From the NCBI GenBank assembly GCA_900544765.1, contig UQWI01000020.1, positions 1-18,882 on the forward strand: a stretch of 18,882 nt of DNA. Reading direction: 5' to 3'. The DNA comes from an uncultured Eubacteriales bacterium (GTDB lineage: Bacteria; Bacillota; Clostridia; Oscillospirales; Oscillospiraceae). Shown here piece by piece: positions 1 to 6,865 of this stretch. The position numbers and the translations under genes were made by a program. The first letter of the stretch is position 1; each line of letters begins with the position of its first letter. The notes under the pieces were generated by a model, which was given only the letters and a program-made list of their open reading frames with translations, was not told where the DNA came from and ran no database searches.

Positions 1-39
1 GCGCCATAGGGTACAGCATGGAGCTGCGTCCTATGGCGC
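1..39 (-). promoter_or_regulatory. Hairpin at window edge, possible attenuator
   Basis: A perfect 10-bp inverted repeat (GCGCCATAGG at 1-10, CCTATGGCGC at 30-39) encloses a 19-nt loop with a small inner CAGC/GCTG stem. Read on the minus strand, the first arm covers the last codons and stop of a possible nine-codon leader ORF (31-60), so it could be a leader-controlled attenuator for a gene left of the window. Read on the plus strand, the second arm is followed by TTTT, so it could equally be the terminator of an unseen rightward gene. The stem may continue beyond base 1. Confidence 0.4.
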
Positions 40-60
40 TTTTGTCAACAGGGCCGTCAT
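31..60 (-). CDS. Possible leader peptide (9 codons)
   Basis: On the minus strand an almost ideal Shine-Dalgarno sequence, AGGAGGTG, sits four bases before an ATG (58-60). The frame encodes MTALLTKAP and stops at TAG (31-33). It lies about 30 bases downstream of a strong outward promoter (86-114), and its last codons form one arm of the hairpin at 1-39. That layout resembles leader peptides controlling a downstream gene by attenuation. Nothing in the peptide itself identifies a ligand. It may instead be a chance short frame in the leader of an unseen gene. Confidence 0.35.
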   Translation of the reverse strand: MTALLTKAP

Positions 61-85
61 GGCGCACCTCCTGCCGTTTGAGTAC

Positions 86-114
86 AGCATAGCAAAAACA
101 GTTGACTTTGTCAA
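86..114 (-). promoter_or_regulatory. Outward (leftward) promoter
   Basis: On the minus strand: TTGACA (-35, 109-114), a 17-base spacer, and TATGCT (-10, 86-91) preceded by TGC, an extended -10. The -35 lies in the dyad TTGAC-ttt-GTCAA (102-114), and the whole promoter overlaps the hairpin that ends the kinase transcript. It drives transcription out of the left end of the window. A BceAB-type transporter would fit the neighbouring kinase but cannot be seen. Confidence 0.6.
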
Positions 115-143
115 TCATATTACTTGCCAAAGTCAACTGTTTT
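94..143 (-). terminator. Terminator of the kinase gene
   Basis: A perfect 16-bp inverted repeat (arms 95-110 and 128-143, 17-nt loop) begins one base after the kinase stop codon. On the minus strand the distal arm runs into five Ts. The plus strand also ends its arm in TTTT, so the hairpin could work both ways. The same bases hold the -35 of the outward promoter. Confidence 0.65.
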
Positions 144-144
144 A

Positions 145-1122
145 TCACTCATAGAGCATGGTCGAGTCGGCGAAGAGAATCTTCACACGGGTGCCGACGT
201 CGGGGGTGGACTCGATGACCAGCTTGTGGCCGAGCTTGGCGCAGATGCGGCGGCAGAGGTACAGGCCGAGGCCGGTGGACTTCTTGTCCTCGCGGCCGTT
301 GTAGCCGGTAAAGCCGCGCTCGCCCAGGCGCGGCAAATCCTCGGCGGAGATACCTATACCGGTGTCCTCGACAACCAGGGCCTTGCCGTCGGCGTAAATG
401 CGTATCTCGCCCTGCGAGGTGTACTTGAGCGAGTTTGAGAGCAGCTGCTCTATCATGAAGGCCAGCCACTTGTCGTCCGTGAGCACGGTCATGCGCGTTT
501 CCTCAAAGTTCAGCGGAAGCTTCTTTATGATGAAGAGCCGCGCGTACTTCCTCACGCAGCCGCGCACTACATCGTCCAGGCGGCGCTTGCGGAGCACGAA
601 GTCGTTGGAGTCGCCCTCTAGCTTGAGGTAGCCGAGCACCATGCCGACGTACTGCTCTATCCTGAAGAGCTCGGCCTCCAGCGAGCCCCTGTCCAGCTCC
701 GGCTGCTGCAGCAGCAGGCGCATGGCGGCGATGGGCGTCTTTATCTGGTGCGCCCACATGGCATAGTAGTCGGCGGCGTCGCGGCGCTCAGCGTCTGCGG
801 CGGCGTCCAGCCGGGCACGCTCGCTCGAGAGCGTGCGCACGAGCTCCTGGTAGAGCTCGTCCTCATAGTCCGAGGGCGACGGCAGGCCCTCGTCGCTGAC
901 GCATATGCTGCGCCGCAGCTGCTCCAGCGCGCGGCAGCGGTGCAGCCACCTCGTGTAGCTGAGCGCGACCAGAAACACGCCGCAGGATGCGCAGAGCAGG
1001 CCGGCGTACAGAACGGATTCAGACGGCATGTCGTAGAGCGAGAGCACGAGCGCAAATATGAGCGCGAAGAGCAGCAGCGCCGCCGGAATGGGCCAGCGGC
1101 TTTTCAGGTATTTCAGGAACAT
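145..1122 (-). CDS. BceS-like intramembrane-sensing histidine kinase
   Basis: Membrane sensor kinase of a two-component system, 325 aa from the ATG at 1120-1122, chosen because AAGGGGG precedes it; an in-frame start 20 codons upstream lies inside crcB. Two membrane helices (about residues 11-30 and 36-54) are joined by only about five residues, leaving no real external domain. This is the pattern of Bce/GraS-type kinases, which sense through a partner ABC transporter. The dimerisation box WAHQIKTP carries the phospho-accepting His125. It is followed by an N box (EQLLSNSLKYT), a G1 box (VEDTGIGI) and a G2 box (STGLGLYL). It starts 13 bases after crcB and ends at a terminator. The likely partner is the response regulator at 3779-4462, unusually separated from it. 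No BceAB transporter is visible in the window. Confidence 0.9.
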   Translation of the reverse strand: MFLKYLKSRWPIPAALLLFALIFALVLSLYDMPSESVLYAGLLCASCGVFLVALSYTRWLHRCRALEQLRRSICVSDEGLPSPSDYEDELYQELVRTLSSERARLDAAADAERRDAADYYAMWAHQIKTPIAAMRLLLQQPELDRGSLEAELFRIEQYVGMVLGYLKLEGDSNDFVLRKRRLDDVVRGCVRKYARLFIIKKLPLNFEETRMTVLTDDKWLAFMIEQLLSNSLKYTSQGEIRIYADGKALVVEDTGIGISAEDLPRLGERGFTGYNGREDKKSTGLGLYLCRRICAKLGHKLVIESTPDVGTRVKILFADSTMLYE

Positions 1123-1135
1123 GCGCTTCGCCCCC

Positions 1136-1504
1136 TTATGCTTTGACGAGTGCCGCCGCGAGCAGCACGGCGAGTACGCCAAGCACGGCGCTCAATACGG
1201 CGTAAGCCGCCGCCGTGCCGCAGGCCCCGGCGCGGATGAGCTCGAAGGTCTCGAGCGAGAAGGTGGAGAAGGTCGTGAAGCCGCCGCAGAGGCCGACCTT
1301 CAAAAACAGCACGAGCCGTGAATCCAGGCCGGAGTATTTTGCTCCCAGCGCGGCGATTAGCCCAATCACGAAGGAGCCGAGTACATTTATGAGCAGGGTG
1401 TTCACAGGAAAGCCGGTGGTTGAGCCGAGCGGCAGCTTCCCTGCGAGATATCTCAGCACGCTGCCTGCAAAGCCGCCGAGTCCGGCTATTATGCAGTTGA
1501 GCAC
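1136..1504 (-). CDS. crcB: Fluoride ion channel CrcB/Fluc
   Basis: Small membrane protein (122 aa) exporting fluoride as a dual-topology dimer. Family signatures are clear: GGFAGSVLRY near the N terminus, TLLINVLGSF in the second helix, and GGFTTFSTFS, the phenylalanine/serine stretch lining the pore, in the third of four hydrophobic segments. The start is GTG at 1502-1504, preceded by GAGGTGA. It is transcribed with the histidine kinase, from a promoter just after the upstream transporter gene. I see no fluoride riboswitch in the 79-base gap before it; that gap is filled by an inverted repeat. Many Bacillota have two crcB genes side by side, but here there is one. Confidence 0.93.
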   Translation of the reverse strand: MLNCIIAGLGGFAGSVLRYLAGKLPLGSTTGFPVNTLLINVLGSFVIGLIAALGAKYSGLDSRLVLFLKVGLCGGFTTFSTFSLETFELIRAGACGTAAAYAVLSAVLGVLAVLLAAALVKA

Positions 1505-1519
1505 GGTATCACCTCATTG

Positions 1520-1554
1520 ATAATATGGCCGGTGCGGTGCACCGGCCATATTAT
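1520..1554 (-). promoter_or_regulatory. 16-bp inverted repeat, operator-like
   Basis: A perfect 16-bp inverted repeat with a 3-base centre (arms 1520-1535 and 1539-1554). One arm contains five of the six bases of the crcB -10 hexamer (1550-1555), and the expected start site falls inside the repeat. A transcript starting there would contain only part of the dyad, so a DNA operator fits better than an RNA hairpin for crcB. For read-through from the transporter gene it could fold as a strong hairpin, but it has no T tract. Confidence 0.5.
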
Positions 1555-1578
1555 ACACGATGTTTCAGCTTTTGTCAG
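1550..1578 (-). promoter_or_regulatory. Promoter of crcB-kinase unit
   Basis: Minus strand: CTGACA (-35, 1573-1578), 17-base spacer, TATAAT (-10, 1550-1555). It lies immediately after the stop codon of the transporter gene and 46 bases before the crcB GTG. The match to sigma-A consensus is 11 of 12. Confidence 0.65.
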
Positions 1579-1583
1579 GTGCC

Positions 1584-2858
1584 TTATACCCTGGCGCTCT
1601 CTTTCCTGTCGGCGACGCGCAGCAGCACAAAGCCGAGGAAGAAGAATATGGCCATCAGGCCCACGGCGATGTTGATGGTGCCGCCCGCGAATTTCACGGC
1701 GGCGATGACGGCGGAGCCGATAAAGCTCGCGCCCTTGGAGAAGATGTCGTAGATGCCGAAGTACTCGCCGGAGTTCTCGGGCGGGATTATCTTCGTGAAA
1801 TAGCTGCGGGAGAGCGACTGGATAGAGCCCTGGAACATGCCTACGCCGAAGGCCATGATGCCGAATTGCAGCATGGTTTTCAGCGTGAAGGCGTAGAGGC
1901 ACACGACGAAGTAGCCTATTATGCACACGCTCAGCAGCTTGACGGTGGCGTAGCGGCGGCTCAGCTTGGCGAAGATGAGCGCGAACACCCAGGCCACCAC
2001 CTGCGTGGCCAGCAGCACGACGACCTGGCCTACGGTGTCCAGGCCCAAGTCGGTGCCGATGTTGATGCAGTTGTCTATGATGGTGCCGACGCCGTCTATG
2101 TACAGGAAGAAGGCGAGCAGGAACCAGCCGACCTTCTTGTCCTGCGTGGCAATGCGCTTTATAGTGCCGCCGAGCTTGGCGAAGGCCGCGCGCACGGCGT
2201 GGGGCTTGTGCTCGGTGTAGTTGCGCTGCTTATAGCGGCGCAGGAGCGGGATGGTCACGACGAGCCACCAGACAGCCGTCACGGTGAAGCCGAGCAGCTT
2301 GGAGACGAAGCCGGATATGACGCCGGCCATGTCCGGGCCGAGGATGTAGAACACCAGCGCGATGAGGAAGGGGATGCAGGAGCCGATGTAGCCCCAGGCG
2401 TAGCCGTAGCTGGACACCTCGTCCATGCGCTCCTCCGTTGTGACGTCGACGAGCATGGAGTCGTAAAAGGTGAGCGAGCATGAGTAGGCTATCTTTGAGA
2501 TGATGAACACCACGAGGAAGAGCACCCAGCCCGTGGCGAGGCCGTTTATGATGCAGCCCGCGACGCCGATAAACACGCTGGTGCGGAAGAAGATGAGCTT
2601 CATGTCCCGCCGGTCGCTCAGCGCGCCGCAGACGGGGCCCATCAGCGCGACGATGACCGTCACGAGAGAGACGCCGAGCGCCCAGGTGCCGGTGGCGTCG
2701 TCGCTGCTGAGCCGGCCGGGGCCGTCGCCTATGGCGAGTGACTTGAACCAGATGGGTATCAGCGAGCAGGACAGCATTGTGAAGGCGCTGTTGCCGACGT
2801 CGTACAGTACCCACGCCAGCTCTACGGGCGTGAGCTTTTCTTTAAGAGCTTTGAGCAT
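1584..2858 (-). CDS. MFS transporter, UMF1 (Atg22-like) family
   Basis: Integral membrane protein of 424 aa with about twelve hydrophobic segments. The N-terminal ELAWVLYDVGNSAF (residues 13-26) is characteristic of the UMF1/Atg22-like branch of the major facilitator superfamily. The cytoplasmic loop between the first two helix pairs carries an MFS-like GALSDRRDMK motif. Substrates of bacterial UMF1 proteins are mostly unassigned; the fungal relative Atg22 exports amino acids from the vacuole, which does not fix the substrate here. The start ATG (2856-2858) follows GAGAGGGG at good spacing. It begins 18 bases after the phospholipase-like gene, so the two are probably co-transcribed. Confidence 0.88.
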   Translation of the reverse strand: MLKALKEKLTPVELAWVLYDVGNSAFTMLSCSLIPIWFKSLAIGDGPGRLSSDDATGTWALGVSLVTVIVALMGPVCGALSDRRDMKLIFFRTSVFIGVAGCIINGLATGWVLFLVVFIISKIAYSCSLTFYDSMLVDVTTEERMDEVSSYGYAWGYIGSCIPFLIALVFYILGPDMAGVISGFVSKLLGFTVTAVWWLVVTIPLLRRYKQRNYTEHKPHAVRAAFAKLGGTIKRIATQDKKVGWFLLAFFLYIDGVGTIIDNCINIGTDLGLDTVGQVVVLLATQVVAWVFALIFAKLSRRYATVKLLSVCIIGYFVVCLYAFTLKTMLQFGIMAFGVGMFQGSIQSLSRSYFTKIIPPENSGEYFGIYDIFSKGASFIGSAVIAAVKFAGGTINIAVGLMAIFFFLGFVLLRVADRKESARV

Positions 2859-2876
2859 GATTATCCCCTCTCAATG

Positions 2877-3665
2877 TCACTCAAAATCGCGGTCGAACCG
2901 CGCGGACAGCTCCCCCCGGCCGTCCAGGAAGTCCGCCAGGCTGCGCGCCATGTCCGGATACTCCGCGAGCGCGGCGGCGGACAGGGCGTCGAGCTTGTCC
3001 ATGGCCCCGCAGAGCTCCGGAGGTATCTCGTCGTCGATGAAGATGTCGTCCAGGTGGCCGGGTATGTGCAGGGTGCGCAGCACTCCGCGCAGCGCGCGCT
3101 TGCGCCGCCCGTCGGGAGAGTATAGCAGGCGCATGACCATTTCCTGGCCGCGCATTGCGGAGAGCACCTTCTGCCTAGGCAGGTCGAAGAAGCGCGCCAC
3201 GACTTCGGCGTTCTCCGGCGTGGGCTCCAGCGCGGCGCCGCGCATGACCTGCGTGGGGACAAGGCCGTCGCGCCGCATGAGGCAGGCGTCGTACACCGCC
3301 TCGAGCCGGTTGTGGCTCACGCCCAGCTCCGGCCCGGCGCTGTTCACATAGCCGTGGCAGGCGCTGTCGAGCGCGAAGTGGCTCAGGAAGCCCAGCAGGT
3401 AGGACAGCATGGCGTCCTTGTCGTGGTGGGTCATCCAGGGCAGGCGGGCGCGGGTGAAGAATTCCCTCGCGCTGCGCCGGTGCAGCGCGCTGCCGTAGGA
3501 CGTCACGCGGTTTGGGCAGACGGGGTGGTAATAGAAGAGTATGTCGGGGCCGTGTACGCCCGTGTCGTACAGCCCGCGATAGCGCTGGACGGCCTCGCGC
3601 CGCTCCTCCGGAAGAGCCGCCAGGCACTCGGAGCCGAAGCGCTGATGTGTGTAAGTTGTCGGCAT
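2877..3665 (-). CDS. Zinc-dependent phospholipase C family protein
   Basis: 262-aa protein of the zinc-dependent phospholipase C fold (alpha-toxin/S1-P1-like, Pfam Zn_dep_PLPC). Candidate metal ligands follow the family pattern: His7 in YTHQRFG, HGPD (His38, Asp41), then FLSHFALDSACHGY (His96, Asp100, His104), and SHNRLE (His118, Glu122). Unlike secreted phospholipases C it has no signal peptide and no C-terminal C2-like domain, so it is probably cytoplasmic and its substrate is unknown. The start is ATG at 3663-3665, six codons into a longer frame, preceded by AGAGG at seven bases. It heads a two-gene unit with the UMF1 transporter. Catalytic activity is not proven by the sequence. Confidence 0.8.
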   Translation of the reverse strand: MPTTYTHQRFGSECLAALPEERREAVQRYRGLYDTGVHGPDILFYYHPVCPNRVTSYGSALHRRSAREFFTRARLPWMTHHDKDAMLSYLLGFLSHFALDSACHGYVNSAGPELGVSHNRLEAVYDACLMRRDGLVPTQVMRGAALEPTPENAEVVARFFDLPRQKVLSAMRGQEMVMRLLYSPDGRRKRALRGVLRTLHIPGHLDDIFIDDEIPPELCGAMDKLDALSAAALAEYPDMARSLADFLDGRGELSARFDRDFE

Positions 3666-3693
3666 AGCTTGTCCTCTCAAAATACTTCAAATT

Positions 3694-3723
3694 ATTTTAC
3701 CATGTCTCTGTAAAAATTGCCAC
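3694..3723 (-). promoter_or_regulatory. Candidate promoter of phospholipase-transporter unit
   Basis: Minus strand: TAAAAT (-10, 3694-3699) with TGG just upstream (extended -10), 18-base spacer, weak -35 GTGGCA (3718-3723). It lies between the response-regulator terminator and the phospholipase-like gene, so a promoter is expected here. Confidence 0.45.
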
Positions 3724-3734
3724 CTCAACATTGT

Positions 3735-3767
3735 AAAAAAGCGAGAGGACCGTACGGGCCCTCTCGC
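3735..3767 (-). terminator. Terminator of glyA-regulator unit
   Basis: Minus strand: an 8-bp stem (GCGAGAGG at 3741-3748 with CCTCTCGC at 3760-3767), extendable through inner CCG/CGG pairs, followed by six Ts (3735-3740). It begins 12 bases after the response-regulator stop codon. Confidence 0.8.
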
Positions 3768-3778
3768 CATTTGTCGTT

Positions 3779-4462
3779 TCACTCTTCAATTATATAGCCG
3801 AGGCCCTTGCGCGTCTTGATGAAATCGCCGAGGCCGATGTTCTCCAGCCGTCGGCGCAGGCGCGTGATGTTCACGGTCAGCGTGTTTTCATCGACGAAGC
3901 TGTCCGTCTGCCACAGGCGCATCATGAGCTCGTCCCGGCTGACGACATGGCCGCTCTTCTCAAGCAGGCACTGCAGTACCTTGAGCTCGTTTTTAGTGAG
4001 CTCGAGCTGGGCGCCCTCGTATTCGAGCACGCCGGTGCCGAGGTCGAGCACCGCGCCGTGCGCCTTCAGGCGGTTGGCGTCCGGGTTGGCAAAGTCGTAG
4101 GTGCGGCGGAGCATGGCCTGCACCTTGGCTGTCAGGACGTCCAAATCAAAGGGTTTGGCGATGAAGTCGTCCGCGCCCATGTTCATGGCCATGACGATGT
4201 TCATGTTGTCGGAGGCGCTGGAGATAAATATCACCGGCACCTTGGACACCCGGCGTATCTCGCTGCACCAGTGGTAGCCGTTGAAATAGGGCAGGCCGAT
4301 GTCCAGAAGCACGAGCTGCGGCTCAAAGGCGCTGAAGTCGGCCATTATGTCCGCGTAGTTCGTGGCACGGCGCACCTCGCAGCCCCAGGAGCTGATATGC
4401 TTGACTACGGCGCCGGCTATGACGTCGTCATCCTCCACGACGAGGATGCGGTAGTTCATCAT
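3779..4462 (-). CDS. OmpR/BceR-like response regulator
   Basis: Two-domain transcription factor, 227 aa. The receiver domain (about 4-118) has the acidic pocket EDDD (10-13), the phospho-acceptor Asp54 in LLDIGLP and Lys103 in AKPFD. The C-terminal winged helix (about 133-226) includes LTKNELKVL and the recognition-helix stretch VNITRLRRRLE. IGLPYFNGYHW and the SSASDNMN segment resemble regulators of the Bce/GraR group, which control cell-envelope and peptide-antibiotic responses with kinases like the one at 145-1122. The start ATG lies one base after the glyA stop; a second ATG follows directly (4457-4459), so the exact start is open. It ends at a terminator. It is oddly placed behind a housekeeping gene and away from the kinase. 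Confidence 0.92.
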   Translation of the reverse strand: MMNYRILVVEDDDVIAGAVVKHISSWGCEVRRATNYADIMADFSAFEPQLVLLDIGLPYFNGYHWCSEIRRVSKVPVIFISSASDNMNIVMAMNMGADDFIAKPFDLDVLTAKVQAMLRRTYDFANPDANRLKAHGAVLDLGTGVLEYEGAQLELTKNELKVLQCLLEKSGHVVSRDELMMRLWQTDSFVDENTLTVNITRLRRRLENIGLGDFIKTRKGLGYIIEE

Positions 4463-4463
4463 A

Positions 4464-5708
4464 TCACACTACGCCGCCGTAGAGCGGGAAGCGCTCGCAC
4501 ATGTCTATGACGGCGGCGCGTACCTCGGGTACGGCGTCCTCGCCCTCGCGGATGAGGCGGAGTATGAACTCGCCTATCTGGCGCATTTCAGCCTCCTTCA
4601 TGCCGCGCGTGGTGGCCGCCGGGGAACCGAAGCGCACTCCGGAGGCGAGGTGGGGCGGCTGGGTGTCAAAGGGGATGGCGTTCTTGTTGGCGGTGATGTG
4701 GGCGCGGTCCAGGCGCTCCTGCACGTCTCGGCCGGTTACGCCGAGGCTCATCACGTCGGCAAGCAGCAGGTGGTTGTCGGTGCCGCCGGAGACCAGGCGC
4801 ATGCCGCCTGCCGAGAGCGTCTCCGCAAGCGCGGCGGCGTTCTTCACGACCTGCTTCTGGTACTCGATGAACTCAGGCTGCATGGCCTCCTTGAAGCACA
4901 CGGCCTTGCCCGCAATGACGTGCATGAGCGGGCCGCCCTGAGTGCCGGGGAACACGGCGGAGTCAATCTTCTTGGCGAGCTCCTCCTTGCAGAGGATGAT
5001 TGCGCCGCGCGGGCCGCGCAGGGTCTTGTGCGTCGTGGTGGTCACAACGTCGGCGTAGGGGACGGGCGAGGGGTGGACGCCCGCAGCGACCAGGCCGCCT
5101 ATGTGCGCCATGTCCACGAACATATAGGCGCCGCACTTGTCGCATATCTCGCGTATGCGCTTCCAGTCTATGATGCGCGAGTAGGCGCTTGCGCCGGAGA
5201 TTATCATCCTGGGGTGAAGCTCCATTGCCTGGCGCTCCATCTCGTCGTAGTCGATGAGCTCGGTGTCCTTGTCGACTCCGTAGGGGCGCACGTCGAAGTA
5301 CTTGCCGGTGATGGAGGCCCTTGAGCCGTGGGTCAGGTGGCCGCCGCAGTTGAGGTCCATGCCCATGAGCACGTCGCCGGGCTTGCACAGCGCGAGATAG
5401 ACGGCGACGTTGGCCTGGCTGCCGGAGTGCGGCTGCACGTTGGCGTGCTCCGCGCCGAAGAGCTCGCAGGCCCTGCTGCGCGCGATGTCCTCAACCACGT
5501 CGACGTGCTCGCAGCCGCCGTAGTAGCGCTTGCCGGGATAACCCTCGGCGTACTTGTTGGTCAGCCAGCTGCCGACTGCCTCCATGACGGCGGGCGAGGT
5601 GAAGTTCTCACTGGCGATAAGCTCTATGTGGTCGCGCTGACGGCCGAGCTCCTGCTCCATCACGGCGTATATCTCTTCGTCGGAAGAGCGAAGATGTGCA
5701 AAGTCCAT
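4464..5708 (-). CDS. glyA: Serine hydroxymethyltransferase
   Basis: Cytoplasmic PLP enzyme interconverting serine + tetrahydrofolate and glycine + 5,10-methylene-tetrahydrofolate, a main source of one-carbon units. The protein is 414 aa, typical for bacteria. Signatures include [10 protein letters not shown] near the N terminus, [25 protein letters not shown], and the PLP-lysine motif [15 protein letters not shown] with Lys228. The start is ATG 5706-5708, preceded by GGGGG at eight bases; a start 14 codons upstream would place an odd extension before the conserved N terminus. A promoter with a perfect TATAAT lies about 57 bases upstream. The stop is one base from the response-regulator ATG, so the two are probably translated in a coupled way. 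Confidence 0.97.
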   Translation of the reverse strand: MDFAHLRSSDEEIYAVMEQELGRQRDHIELIASENFTSPAVMEAVGSWLTNKYAEGYPGKRYYGGCEHVDVVEDIARSRACELFGAEHANVQPHSGSQANVAVYLALCKPGDVLMGMDLNCGGHLTHGSRASITGKYFDVRPYGVDKDTELIDYDEMERQAMELHPRMIISGASAYSRIIDWKRIREICDKCGAYMFVDMAHIGGLVAAGVHPSPVPYADVVTTTTHKTLRGPRGAIILCKEELAKKIDSAVFPGTQGGPLMHVIAGKAVCFKEAMQPEFIEYQKQVVKNAAALAETLSAGGMRLVSGGTDNHLLLADVMSLGVTGRDVQERLDRAHITANKNAIPFDTQPPHLASGVRFGSPAATTRGMKEAEMRQIGEFILRLIREGEDAVPEVRAAVIDMCERFPLYGGVV

Positions 5709-5764
5709 GTCGTTATCCCCCAAGAGTGTAATTTTGTCTTGTGCCGGCAATGCCGGGTACTGGC

Positions 5765-5793
5765 ATTATACCATTTACCTCCCCTTTGCGCAA
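5765..5793 (-). promoter_or_regulatory. Promoter of glyA
   Basis: Minus strand: TTGCGC (-35, 5788-5793), 17-base spacer, TATAAT (-10, 5765-5770) preceded by TGG, giving an extended -10. No riboswitch was recognised in the short leader; it holds only a small CCGGCA/TGCCGG dyad at 5744-5756. Confidence 0.65.
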
Positions 5794-5893
5794 ACACAAT
5801 AAAAGCCGTTAAACAGGCTTGTGTTTGTGTGATGTGTACAAATGAGCGCCATAGAGAGACGCACGCTCCCTGCTGAATGCGTCCACGGCAGCG

Positions 5894-5918
5894 AAAAGGG
5901 ACGCCCGAAGGCGTCCCT
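5894..5918 (-). terminator. Terminator of the acyltransferase gene
   Basis: Minus strand: a 9-bp stem (AGGGACGCC at 5897-5905 with GGCGTCCCT at 5910-5918), 4-base loop and TTTT. A 14-bp perfect palindrome, TACATTATAATGTA (5918-5931), lies directly before it. A second small stem (AAGCC/GGCTT with TTTT, 5801-5820) lies further on towards glyA. Confidence 0.7.
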
Positions 5919-5951
5919 ACATTATAATGTAATGTTATCGCAGAGATAAAC

Positions 5952-6830
5952 TCAGTATATGTCCTCGACCACGCTCTCGGGAGGGCGGGTGAGCTCATCG
6001 GGGTTCTTGAGGTAGTAGCGCAGGTATTTGAAAGCGCTGGCATAGTAGGTGCCGTCGCAGATGCGCTCGTCGCAGACTATCTTGTAGTCCACGAACTTGC
6101 GGTGCACGACCTTGCCCTCGGCGTTGATGCCGGTCTCCGTGCGCTTGGCGCCGAAGGCCAGGAAGATGGGCAGGTTGCCGAAGTTGTAGATGTGGTGGTA
6201 AATCGGCGGGATGCCCAGCGAGCCCAGGTCGGTGATAATCATGGAGCCGTGGAAGGGGCTGACTTCCAGCAGCGCAGAGGGCAGCAAGTCGAAGTAGTCG
6301 AGGACGCGGATGACCCAGATGGCAAATTTGAGCAGCAGCCGCGGGAGCTTGAGCAGCGTGCGCGCGGTGGCCTCCGTGCCGCTGTCGTCGGAGGAACGGA
6401 TGTCCTCGACGGCGGCGTTCATCTTCTGGTATACGTCGAACACGGTGTCGGTGGGCTCAAACACGACTTTGGCAACGGTCTCCTCGCTCTCCAGGTCCAC
6501 GCTGCGCTTGACCATCATGTCTATGGTGATGTCGTTGCGGGCGTATACGCGCTGTCCGGCCACGAATCGGTTCAGGCCGGGCATGTGGCTGACCACCCTT
6601 ATGTACGCGGCGATGAACATGTGCAGCATGCCGAGGCCCTTGTAGCCGCTGCGGCGCTTCTCACGCAGCCAGCGGTCAGTCTCCGTGATGTCTACGGTGC
6701 CCTCAAAGTAGTTGCAGGCGTCGCTGCGGTCGCGCATTATGAAGGGCGTGAACGAAATAATGGGGCTCAGCGTGCGGAGCCTCCGGCCCTCCCTGCGGTC
6801 GCCAAGCCTGCGTCGAGTATTATTGGCCAT
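5952..6830 (-). CDS. Stand-alone 2-oxoacid dehydrogenase E2-like acyltransferase
   Basis: 292-aa protein resembling the catalytic domain of dihydrolipoamide acyltransferases and chloramphenicol acetyltransferase, but with no lipoyl or peripheral-subunit-binding domain. The signature near the C terminus reads DERICDG (254-260), where the canonical DHRVIDG has the catalytic His; Glu255 stands in its place, while Asp259 and Gly260 are kept. The stretch TDLGSLGIPPIYHHIYNFG matches the core strand of the fold. From memory, similar short proteins with DERICDG occur across Clostridia, so the change is probably a family trait rather than a mutation. Its acyl substrate is unknown, and it may not be an acyltransferase at all. 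The start ATG (6828-6830) follows GGGAGG at seven bases. It is transcribed alone, divergent from the V-ATPase operon. Confidence 0.82.
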   Translation of the reverse strand: MANNTRRRLGDRREGRRLRTLSPIISFTPFIMRDRSDACNYFEGTVDITETDRWLREKRRSGYKGLGMLHMFIAAYIRVVSHMPGLNRFVAGQRVYARNDITIDMMVKRSVDLESEETVAKVVFEPTDTVFDVYQKMNAAVEDIRSSDDSGTEATARTLLKLPRLLLKFAIWVIRVLDYFDLLPSALLEVSPFHGSMIITDLGSLGIPPIYHHIYNFGNLPIFLAFGAKRTETGINAEGKVVHRKFVDYKIVCDERICDGTYYASAFKYLRYYLKNPDELTRPPESVVEDIY

Positions 6831-6865
6831 GGGGAAACCTCCCGGAAAATCAAATGTAGCATGTT

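Noticed and set aside
1505..1583. Fluoride riboswitch before crcB
   Set aside because: The region is short and dominated by a simple inverted repeat; the conserved pseudoknot elements of the crcB motif are not visible.
1560..2483. A 307-codon plus-strand frame opposite the UMF1 transporter
   Set aside because: Shadow of the transporter gene; its composition (His, Asp, Gly, Ala) is typical of reverse-complement frames.
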